A DNA stretch of 9,190 nucleotides from Lachnospiraceae bacterium. GTDB taxonomy: Bacteria > Bacillota > Clostridia > Lachnospirales > Lachnospiraceae. Below, one piece after another: positions 1 through 5,633 of this stretch (position 1 is its first letter; every line of letters begins with the position of its first letter). The DNA is taken from contig JAFPYK010000072.1 in NCBI GenBank assembly GCA_017412265.1, positions 1 to 9,190 of the forward strand. Direction: 5' to 3'. Both the position numbers and the translations under genes were made by a program. The notes beneath the pieces were generated by a model, which saw nothing but the letters and a program-made list of their open reading frames with translations, was not told the origin of the DNA and searched no databases.

Positions 1-817
1 AGTCCCCATACTCCTCGATCGTGGTCTCGCCCACATAGATCGAGAACCCGGTATTGCTCTCCCAGGCGACCGTTCCCACCTGGGACTTCGGTGTCGGCAG
101 CAGCTTGCCGAGCTCGGAGGTCGGCCAGTGCAGCACGCCCAGCTGGCGCGGCGCCTCCAGCGAGATACTCATCTCGTTATCGTAATCCATATACCACAGC
201 TGCACATGATAGCCCTCCTCGTTAAATGCGTCGAGGTTCGAGCTGTCCTTCACATCCACGGTATAGCCCCACTCCTGGCAGGCCTTCTGGTAAGCCGCAA
301 ACTCCGACGGAGAGGTCTTGCGCACATACAGATGAAATGCATTTGCATTGTTGTAGCTGAGCTCTCCGGCCTTCGAAGCCGGCTGCGGCAGATATTCGTG
401 CAGGATGATCTCGTTCCAGTCATAGGTCGCGGTCTCTTCCTTGATACGTTCGTGGAACATCAATCCTGCCCACGCCAGCCAGACCAGGCCGATGAGCAGC
501 CCCTTGACCACCTTCGGAAGCCTCCGGCTCCGGGCGATCAGGATCGTCAGAGGGATCGCGGTGAAGAAGATCCAGCCCAGCACCCACAGCCAGGTCCTGC
601 GCTTCTTCTTCGTACCGTTTCCGCCGCTGCCGGAACGCGCGGCAGCCAGTCTCTCTTCCTCGGCCTGCCTCGCCTGAGCCGAACCCTCATCCAGGAGCCG
701 GCTTCCCTGATCCAGATAAAAACTGCTCTCACAATGCTCACAGACGGCTCTGCTGCGCCTGCGGTCCACTTTTAACGGAGCCCCGCATTTCGGGCATTCC
801 ATACTTACGATCTTCAT
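1..817 (-). CDS. Zinc-ribbon, two-TM membrane protein with tandem DUF6591-like domains (3' end outside window)
   Basis: Partial: 272 residues are visible and the frame is still open at the left edge. An N-terminal zinc ribbon is formed by C8-x2-C11 and C26-x2-C29. A charged, Gly/Ser-rich linker (about 40-74, ending in KKKRR) follows, then two hydrophobic segments at about 75-94 and 102-119, which suggests a short membrane hairpin. The rest repeats one motif twice: W134 to LPQPAS (143-148), then residues 153-175, and again W231 to LPTPKS (240-245), then 250-270. Each copy has W, about 8 residues, LPxPxS, a Gly, an aromatic-hydrophobic strand (FHLYV / FSIYV) and a TSPSEF / TTIEEY turn. From memory this resembles the DUF6591 family of clostridial zinc-ribbon proteins; the function is unknown. 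The 817 ATG is chosen because the ribbon starts right after it, GGGAGG lies 4 bases upstream, and a promoter sits just ahead. An in-frame ATG at 910 is less likely. It appears to be its own transcription unit. Confidence 0.8.
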   Translation of the reverse strand, partial: MKIVSMECPKCGAPLKVDRRRSRAVCEHCESSFYLDQGSRLLDEGSAQARQAEEERLAAARSGSGGNGTKKKRRTWLWVLGWIFFTAIPLTILIARSRRLPKVVKGLLIGLVWLAWAGLMFHERIKEETATYDWNEIILHEYLPQPASKAGELSYNNANAFHLYVRKTSPSEFAAYQKACQEWGYTVDVKDSSNLDAFNEEGYHVQLWYMDYDNEMSISLEAPRQLGVLHWPTSELGKLLPTPKSQVGTVAWESNTGFSIYVGETTIEEYGD

Positions 818-857
818 GTCTCCTCCCAACCGGATGGACATCCATCCTCTGTCCCCT

Positions 858-886
858 ATCTTACAATGAAATCCCCCGGTTTTCAA
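858..886 (-). promoter_or_regulatory. Sigma-70/SigA-type promoter for the zinc-ribbon gene
   Basis: Reading the minus strand, TTGAAA (881-886) is separated by exactly 17 bases from TAAGAT (858-863). This matches the housekeeping consensus at 5 of 6 and 4 of 6 positions. The expected transcription start is near 851, giving a leader of about 35 bases before the ATG at 817. The promoter lies downstream of the terminator at 931-978, as expected for an independent gene. Confidence 0.65.
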
Positions 887-930
887 CCATAGCCGTCTCT
901 CCCGGCTCATGTCCTCCTCCCGGCCGGATC

Positions 931-978
931 AGACAACAAAGGCTGTCCTCCCTCACACACTCGTGAGAAAGGGCAGCC
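931..978 (-). terminator. Rho-independent terminator after the 164-aa gene
   Basis: On the minus strand a 16-base arm (978-963) pairs with 956-941. The stem has one mismatch and two G-U pairs, and the loop is 6 bases. The run TTTGTTGTCT (940-931) follows. It starts 18 bases after the stop codon of the gene at 997 and separates that gene from the zinc-ribbon gene. Confidence 0.8.
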
Positions 979-996
979 TCTCCTTTATCTGCTCCT

Positions 997-1491
997 TCAG
1001 GCCTTCTTCGGAAGCGGTTTCCCCAGCTTCATCGCATCCTTGGTCCCGAACGTCCTTCGAATCACCGTCTCCGCGTATCTGCGCAGGAGTGCCTCATCGT
1101 CCGACAATGTAAAGAACCTCAGAACCCGCGTCTGGTTAAACCACACGATCTTCATCGGCGCGGCGAGCTCCCGGCTGCCTCCCGCGATGGACAGAACCGC
1201 CATCTCCGTCTGAAGCTCCGGCGTCGCCTTGCAGCGGTCCCCGTGGCTGTGATAGGACTCGGTAAAATCCGAAGCGGCCATGCCCATCATGCCGGCGGTC
1301 ACCTGCGAGATCTGCTCCAGGTCCGCCCCGGCCATATAATCCGCCCAGTCAAGCATCATCTCCCAGCCGTAGCCTCTCGCCGCCAGAAGGATATCATACT
1401 GGTGCCACGGCCCCTGTACGAGATGATTCATATCCTGGATATACGTCAGATCATCCAGATACTCTTCCCGCTTCTTCTCACCCTTACTCAT
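997..1491 (-). CDS. Hypothetical soluble protein, 164 aa, family not recognised
   Basis: I do not recognise this protein. It has a charged N-terminus (KGEKKREEYLDD, residues 3-14), a Trp/Tyr/Met-rich middle (about 29-53), and a His/Cys cluster S79-Y-H-S-H-G-D-R-C87. A strand-like stretch with VWFNQTRVLRFF (residues about 117-128) and a basic tail ending LPKKA follow. There is no signal peptide or membrane segment, so it is probably cytoplasmic. Two starts are possible: a GTG at 1503 with AGGAG only 3 bases away, or the ATG at 1491 with TGAGG 6 bases upstream. The ATG is preferred for spacing, and the GTG would add four residues. The gene begins within about 25 bases of the tRNA-Leu terminator, leaving no room for a normal promoter, so it may depend on readthrough from the tRNA or the upstream operon. 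The frame is intact, bounded by a good terminator, and its composition matches the neighbours, so it is probably a real gene. Confidence 0.75.
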   Translation of the reverse strand: MSKGEKKREEYLDDLTYIQDMNHLVQGPWHQYDILLAARGYGWEMMLDWADYMAGADLEQISQVTAGMMGMAASDFTESYHSHGDRCKATPELQTEMAVLSIAGGSRELAAPMKIVWFNQTRVLRFFTLSDDEALLRRYAETVIRRTFGTKDAMKLGKPLPKKA

Positions 1492-1514
1492 GGTACGCCT
1501 CACATTCTCCTCAA

Positions 1515-1550
1515 GATAAAAAAACAGCCGCTTACGAAAAGCAGCTGTTT
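1515..1550 (-). terminator. Rho-independent terminator of tRNA-Leu
   Basis: On the minus strand AACAGCTGCTT (1549-1539) pairs with AAGCGGCTGTT (1533-1523) over 11 pairs, one of them G-U, around a 5-base loop. A T-run (1524-1518) follows immediately. It starts within about 7 bases of the tRNA 3' end. It may also end transcripts arriving from the seven-gene operon upstream, because no hairpin is visible between the transporter gene and the tRNA. Confidence 0.88.
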
Positions 1551-1555
1551 CCTCC

Positions 1556-1639
1556 TGCAGAGAAAGGGACTTGAACCCTCATGATATTGCTATCACACGG
1601 ACCTGAACCGTGCGCGTCTGCCAATTCCGCCATCTCTGC
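1556..1639 (-). tRNA. tRNA-Leu (anticodon CAG)
   Basis: This is an 84-base cloverleaf of the long-variable-arm class. The acceptor GCAGAGA (1639-1633) pairs fully with TCTCTGC (1563-1557), with A as discriminator (1556). The D-arm contains GGCGGAATTGGCAGAC. The anticodon stem CACGG/CCGTG encloses the loop TTCAGGT (1607-1601), with anticodon CAG at 1605-1603 and G37 next to it. The variable arm TGATA-GCAA-TATCA is typical of leucine and serine tRNAs, and the T-loop is TTCAAGT. The 3' CCA is not encoded (GGA follows), so it must be added after transcription. It reads CUG, a leucine codon used heavily by the surrounding genes. Its own strong promoter and terminator flank it. Confidence 0.96.
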
Positions 1640-1671
1640 ATCGGCCTGACTCATAGCCAAGGCACTTACAT

Positions 1672-1700
1672 ATAATAGCAAGCAACCGGGAAAATGTCAA
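1672..1700 (-). promoter_or_regulatory. Strong SigA-type promoter for tRNA-Leu
   Basis: On the minus strand TTGACA (1700-1695), a perfect -35 box, lies exactly 17 bases before TATTAT (1677-1672), which matches 5 of 6 positions of the -10 consensus. Initiation is expected near 1665, about 25 bases ahead of the mature tRNA 5' end. The -35 box begins 4 bases after the stop codon of the transporter gene. Confidence 0.88.
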
Positions 1701-1703
1701 CTG

Positions 1704-2948
1704 TTAATTTGAATTATTTTCCCCCCGCGCTCCTGCCGGATCCCGGATCAGCACCGTGAGAATCAGGCTCGCCGCCAGATAGCCCAGCGCCAGCAGGATC
1801 GTCGCCGCGTAAGAGCCGGACGCGTCATAGATCACCCCCGCCAGCGTCCCCGCAAATGAAGCCACCAGCAGGTTGGTATTGACGATCGAGAAGTTCGTCG
1901 GATAATATTTCGCCCCGTAGAACAGATGCGCAAAACCCGCGATCGTCGTCGGGACACCGCCATTGGCCAGTCCGCCCAGCACAAATCCCGGGATCAGGAG
2001 CCCCATCTGGTGGGCCTTGACCGCTGCCAGCAGAAGCCCCATGCCGGCCGCGTACATCAGCACATCCGTCAGCATACATCTGCGCCTGCCGATCCGGTCA
2101 AAGAGCGCCCCGTAGAGCACCCGCCCGAGCCCGTTAAAGATCGCCTGGATGCCGACGATCGTCGCCACGGTGCCCTGCGCGAGGCCCGGATCCGTCTCCA
2201 GGACGATGCTGCTCGCCTGCGAGATCACCGTCATGCCCACGCCGGTCATCGTGATCGTCCACAGCAGGAAGAGCCAGAACGAAGTCCTGCGCACCATCTC
2301 CCCGGTCGGAACGTCCTCATAATAATGCTTGACCATGGGCTTGCCGGCCTTCTGGACCGCCTCGCGGATCTCCTCCTCCTTCGGCCGCCGGATCAGCAGC
2401 GCGGCAAGCAGAAGCATCACCAGCAGGATCAGCGCGAAGATCCGGAATGTCCCCCGCCATGCGCCGGAGCCGTCCACCGGCGTCACCGCCGCGTAGATCT
2501 TGCCGACCAGGAAGCTTCCGATGCCGAAGCCCATGAGCAGGATGCCCGAGATCAGCCCCTGCTTCTCCGGGTACCAGGCCGAGACCGAAGTCAGGACCAC
2601 ATTGTAGGAAAGGCCCGAAGCGAGCCCTCCCAGGACGCCGAAGCCCAGGTAGAGCATCGCCCTGCCCTGCATCGAAGCCGTCAGCAGGAAGCCCGCCGCG
2701 TACATCGCCGCAGAGAGGCAGAGAGCGAATCGCACCGAACATCTCTTCTGCAGCCAGCCGCCGCTCATGCCGCCCACGCAGAAGCAGAACATCGTAATCG
2801 TGTAGGTCAGAGACATCTGCCCGGCATTGTACCGGGCAAATTCAGCTCCGATCGGCCTCGAAAGCACCGACCAGGCATTGACGAGTCCGGCGAAAAGCAT
2901 CACGAGAATCGCTATCGCAGCCAGGCCGCCGCGATTGATTTTCTTCAT
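1704..2948 (-). CDS. MFS transporter, OFA (oxalate/formate antiporter-like) family
   Basis: This 414-residue protein has the usual MFS length. About twelve hydrophobic segments form two six-helix halves, joined by a charged cytoplasmic loop at about 187-221. OFA-like traits include the N-terminal GLVNAWSVLSRPI (21-33), a YN-containing helix (SGLSYNVVL, 111-119) followed by SAWYPEKQGLISGILLMGFG (123-142), and a motif-A-like turn GRVLYGALFDRIGRRR (275-290) opening the second half. OFA proteins exchange or import small carboxylates. The substrate here cannot be read from sequence, so oxalate/formate is only a family label. The ATG overlaps the stop codon of the CYTH gene by the 4-base ATGA, with GGAGG about 10 bases upstream, so the two are probably translationally coupled. 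It is the last gene of the operon, with no hairpin between its TAA stop and the tRNA promoter. Substrate-binding residues cannot be assigned with confidence. Confidence 0.88.
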   Translation of the reverse strand: MKKINRGGLAAIAILVMLFAGLVNAWSVLSRPIGAEFARYNAGQMSLTYTITMFCFCVGGMSGGWLQKRCSVRFALCLSAAMYAAGFLLTASMQGRAMLYLGFGVLGGLASGLSYNVVLTSVSAWYPEKQGLISGILLMGFGIGSFLVGKIYAAVTPVDGSGAWRGTFRIFALILLVMLLLAALLIRRPKEEEIREAVQKAGKPMVKHYYEDVPTGEMVRRTSFWLFLLWTITMTGVGMTVISQASSIVLETDPGLAQGTVATIVGIQAIFNGLGRVLYGALFDRIGRRRCMLTDVLMYAAGMGLLLAAVKAHQMGLLIPGFVLGGLANGGVPTTIAGFAHLFYGAKYYPTNFSIVNTNLLVASFAGTLAGVIYDASGSYAATILLALGYLAASLILTVLIRDPAGARGENNSN

Positions 2949-3427
2949 AAGCCGGCTTCCTCCGGCGAAGATAATGTGGCGAGAAATGCGTTCGAATACC
3001 GCCGGTCCGTGCTCACGTCCCGGTCAAACCACTCCGGTGCGGTGAAGCTCTCCGCCGCCTCCACGCTCGGGAATTCCACCTCGCAGAAGACCAGCCCCTG
3101 CAGCCTTCCGTGGAAGACATCCAGCTCCGCCACCAGGCCGTCCTGCAGCGGGATCAGATAGCGTGTCTTCGTGACCGGGTTGGCGTCCGACTTCGCCCTC
3201 AGGTGCAGATACGATTCCCGGGTAAGCCGTGCCTCGATCTCCTCATTGACGCACATCGCCGCATCCGGGTCGGCTTTCGACTTGTAGGTCAGGATATAAT
3301 TCTCATTGCTTTTCCGCACGCGCACCACCGGATCCATGCACAGATACGCCTGCTCAATCTCGCGCGTCTCATACTGCTCAAGGTCCGGGGGCAGCTGACG
3401 GATCGTATACTTTCTCTCAATCTCCAT
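2945..3427 (-). CDS. CYTH domain protein (triphosphate tunnel metalloenzyme)
   Basis: This 160-residue protein is a single CYTH domain. The signature ExExK is at the very N-terminus (E2, E4, K6). It is followed by the expected basic and acidic tunnel residues: R36-V-R38, K49 and K51 (TYKSK), E63-I-E65, K87 and R89 (TKTRY), E101-L-D103 (VAELDVF) and E116-V-E118 (CEVEF). A C-terminal DVSTDRRYSNAFLA stretch is also typical. Family members bind triphosphate-containing substrates with divalent metals; most small bacterial ones hydrolyse inorganic triphosphate, and a few are class IV adenylate cyclases or thiamine triphosphatases. All tunnel residues look present, so activity is expected, with tripolyphosphatase the most likely guess. 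It lies 25 bases after the phosphatase gene, behind a purine-rich GGAGGAGGAAGGA leader, and its stop overlaps the start of the transporter gene. Confidence 0.88.
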   Translation of the reverse strand: MEIERKYTIRQLPPDLEQYETREIEQAYLCMDPVVRVRKSNENYILTYKSKADPDAAMCVNEEIEARLTRESYLHLRAKSDANPVTKTRYLIPLQDGLVAELDVFHGRLQGLVFCEVEFPSVEAAESFTAPEWFDRDVSTDRRYSNAFLATLSSPEEAGL

Positions 3428-3452
3428 GATTCCTTCCTCCTCCGGAAGCCGC

Positions 3453-4226
3453 TTACTTAAGCAGCTCCAGCAGTTCCTTCTGCACCTTCCCGCAGCAGGA
3501 AGCGCACACCGTGCCTCCCTTGTGGAAGGTCACCGGCTCCCCGGCCCAGTTCGTGATCACGCCCCCGGCTTCCTCCAGGATCACAGACCCCGCCGCGTAG
3601 TCCCACGGCTTCAGCGCAATCTCAAAGAAGCCCTCGCATCTGCCCGATGCCACGTAGCACAGATCCAACGCCGCGGATCCCGACCGCCGGATATCCTGGC
3701 AGAGCATATAGATGGCCTGCAGCTTGCGGAAATTCTCCGGAGCCAGCTCCTTCTGGTAAGGGCCCGTGCCGAAGTTGAGCAGGCAGTGCCCGAGATCCTC
3801 CGCCTTGCTGACCTGAAGGCGCTCCCCGTTGCAGAAAGCTCCCTTGCCGCGCTCGGCCGAATAGACCTCCTTCGTGAACGGATTGTAGACCACGCCGAAG
3901 ACAATCTGCCCCTTCTCCCAGAGGCCCAGCGAGATCGCGCTGTGATTGTAATGGTGGATCAGGTTCGTGGTCCCGTCGATCGGATCCAGAATCCAACAGC
4001 TCCCCTCCGGATGCAGGTGGTTCTCCCCCTCTTCCTCGCCCATAAAAGCGATCTCCGGATAGCGGGCCGTCAGCTCCTTCTGCAGGAAATGCTGCACGCC
4101 CAGATCCACATAAGTCACATAGTCCGCCAGCCCCTTCTCGATGACATGGCCCACGGCCTCCTCATCAAATATGATCTTGTCCGTCTCCTGAACCAGCGCG
4201 ATGATCTCCTCGTAATTCAAACTCAT
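3453..4226 (-). CDS. Inositol monophosphatase family protein
   Basis: This 257-residue protein has the normal length for the family. The lithium-sensitive phosphatase signatures are present in order: the DYVTYVD segment (35-41), GEEEG (63-67, supplying metal-binding Glu), DPIDGTTN (81-88; D81 and D84 bind metal), and the C-terminal SGSAALDLCYVASGR (182-196) followed by P-W-D-Y-A-A-G (207-213; D209 is the third-metal Asp). Members hydrolyse inositol phosphates, 3'-phosphoadenosine 5'-phosphate, NADP(H), fructose-1,6-bisphosphate or histidinol phosphate using magnesium. Sequence alone does not tell which substrate applies here. The start overlaps the DHFR stop (ATGA), so translation is probably coupled. 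Being with thymidylate and folate genes gives no clear substrate. The catalytic set is complete, so it should be active. Confidence 0.92.
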   Translation of the reverse strand: MSLNYEEIIALVQETDKIIFDEEAVGHVIEKGLADYVTYVDLGVQHFLQKELTARYPEIAFMGEEEGENHLHPEGSCWILDPIDGTTNLIHHYNHSAISLGLWEKGQIVFGVVYNPFTKEVYSAERGKGAFCNGERLQVSKAEDLGHCLLNFGTGPYQKELAPENFRKLQAIYMLCQDIRRSGSAALDLCYVASGRCEGFFEIALKPWDYAAGSVILEEAGGVITNWAGEPVTFHKGGTVCASCCGKVQKELLELLK

Positions 4227-4726
4227 TTCTCCGGCACCTTCTTCCTCTCATAACGGTAGAAATAAAACTCCAGGTCATAATAGGTCTGTTCCTCGGAATC
4301 CGCCGTGACCTCCCAGTCCGGGTCCTCGTCCAGATTCGGGAAATACGCGTCCGCCTGGTACGCATAGTCAATCTTCGTCACATGAGCGACGTCGCAGTAA
4401 GGAAGCATCTGCCGGTAGATCTCCTCTCCGCCGATCACATAGACGTCCTCACTCGGATAATTCTCGCACAGGCGCAGCGCCTCCTCGATGCTGTGGGCCA
4501 CGGTCACGCCCTTCTTCTCATATCCCGGTCTGCGGGTGATCACGATGTTGACCCGGTTCTTCAGCGGCTCCCCGCCCGGGAAGCTCTCCAGGGTCTTCCT
4601 CCCCATCACCACCACTTTCCCCGTGGTGGTCTCCCGGAAGAACCTCTGGTCCGCCGGAATGCGTACCAGCAGATGGTTCTGGTACCCGATCGCCCAGTTT
4701 CTGTCCACTGCAACAATCAGATTCAT
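4223..4726 (-). CDS. folA: Dihydrofolate reductase
   Basis: Reduces dihydrofolate to tetrahydrofolate with NADPH in the cytoplasm. At 167 residues it has the usual bacterial length. Visible signatures are the N-terminal strand and Met20-like loop (NLIVAVDRNWAIG, 2-14), the folate-binding I23-P-A-D26 with the catalytic acid D26, MGRKTLESFPG (41-51; NADPH site), NIVITR (60-65), VIGGEEIY (97-104, with the conserved Gly-Gly), and VTKID (116-120) near the active site. The near-invariant Trp just ahead of the acid in E. coli and L. casei enzymes is Val21 here (LLVRIPAD), which I recall as common in clostridial DHFRs. It starts 23 bases after the thymidylate synthase stop, behind GAGGGGGG, and overlaps the phosphatase start by 4 bases. 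Pairing with thymidylate synthase is expected because it recycles that enzyme's product. Confidence 0.96.
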   Translation of the reverse strand: MNLIVAVDRNWAIGYQNHLLVRIPADQRFFRETTTGKVVVMGRKTLESFPGGEPLKNRVNIVITRRPGYEKKGVTVAHSIEEALRLCENYPSEDVYVIGGEEIYRQMLPYCDVAHVTKIDYAYQADAYFPNLDEDPDWEVTADSEEQTYYDLEFYFYRYERKKVPEK

Positions 4727-4749
4727 GCGTTTCCCCCCTCTTCGCTTCC

Positions 4750-5598
4750 TCAGATCGCGATCGGAATGTTCTTCACCTGCGGTCCGGTCACATAGTCGAT
4801 CAGCTTCACGTCATCCGCGGTAAACTCATAGAAATCCTTGATCTCCGGATTCAGCCAGAACTTCGGCGCCGGATACTGCTCCCTCGTGATCAGCTCCTGA
4901 ATAATCGGGATGTGCCGGTCGTAGATATGTGCGTCCGCGATCATGTGCACCAGCTCGCCGGGCACCATATCGCACACCTGCGCCAGCATATGCATCAGGA
5001 CCGCGTACTGGCACACATTCCAGTTGTTGGCCGCGAGCGTATCCTGGCTGCGCTGGTTGAGGATCGCGTTCAGCACCAGCTTCTCTTTCTTCGGATCCTT
5101 GGTCACATTGAAGGTCATACTGTAAGCGCAGGGATACAGATTCATCTCCGAGAGGTCCTGGTGAACGTACAGGTTCGTGATGATCCGGCGGCTGTACGGG
5201 TTGTTCTTCAGATCATAGATCACCCGGTCCACCTGGTCAAACCAGCCCTCTTTGTATTTGTGCTTGACCCCCATCTGGTAGCCGTACGCCTTGCCGATCG
5301 ACCCGTCGGGGTCCGCCCACTCATCCCAGATATGTGCGTTGAGATCATGGATGTTGCTGGACTTTCTCTGCCAGATCCAGAGCATCTCATCCGTCGCAGA
5401 CTTAATGCCCGTGCGCCGCAGTGTCAGCGCCGGAAATTCCTTCGACAGGTCATACCGGTTGCAGACACCGAACTTCTTGATCGTGTATGCCGGAGTTCCG
5501 TCCTCCCAGTGCGGGCGGACCTTCTCGCCCTCGGTGCTCGTCCCGTTCTCCAGGATGTCCTTGCACATTGCCACAAATACCTGATCTGCGTAACTCAT
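4750..5598 (-). CDS. thyA: Thymidylate synthase (ThyA class, phi3T/B. subtilis ThyA-like)
   Basis: Converts dUMP to dTMP with methylene-tetrahydrofolate and releases dihydrofolate for the adjacent DHFR. It is 282 residues. Key features are the phosphate-binding Arg candidate R28 (KVRPHW), HIWDEWAD (89-96), NPYSRR (133-138), the catalytic C157 in NLYPCAYS, QRSQD (182-186), W193-N194 and HIYDRH (224-229; H224 and Y226 contact the nucleotide sugar). The VRPHWEDGTPA opening and LLWIWQ-like stretch resemble B. subtilis phage-type ThyA rather than E. coli ThyA. The frame stays open upstream to 5748, but the ATG at 5598 is chosen: AGAGG lies 8 bases ahead, and the upstream extension overlaps the hflX C-terminus and looks nothing like the family. 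The residue after the catalytic Cys is Ala, not the His of the E. coli enzyme. There is a 35-base gap to the hflX stop. Confidence 0.95.
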   Translation of the reverse strand: MSYADQVFVAMCKDILENGTSTEGEKVRPHWEDGTPAYTIKKFGVCNRYDLSKEFPALTLRRTGIKSATDEMLWIWQRKSSNIHDLNAHIWDEWADPDGSIGKAYGYQMGVKHKYKEGWFDQVDRVIYDLKNNPYSRRIITNLYVHQDLSEMNLYPCAYSMTFNVTKDPKKEKLVLNAILNQRSQDTLAANNWNVCQYAVLMHMLAQVCDMVPGELVHMIADAHIYDRHIPIIQELITREQYPAPKFWLNPEIKDFYEFTADDVKLIDYVTGPQVKNIPIAI

Positions 5599-5633
5599 AA
5601 TAACAACCTCTTTCCGGCAGACGCCGCTTCCTT

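Noticed and set aside
941..978. Inverted repeat considered as an operator or mobile-element end
   Set aside because: Stem, loop and following T-run have the layout of an intrinsic terminator right after a stop codon.
1556..1639. tRNA-Leu 3' end as an attachment site for an integrated element
   Set aside because: I saw no integrase gene and no second copy of the tRNA 3' end in the window; the genes on both sides look chromosomal.
1926..3161. Plus-strand 411-codon open frame opposite the transporter and CYTH genes
   Set aside because: It spans two real minus-strand genes. The protein is extremely Arg/His/Asp-rich with no hydrophobic core.
3426..4253. Plus-strand 275-codon open frame opposite the phosphatase gene
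   Set aside because: Shadow frame: it covers a gene with all catalytic motifs and resembles no known protein.
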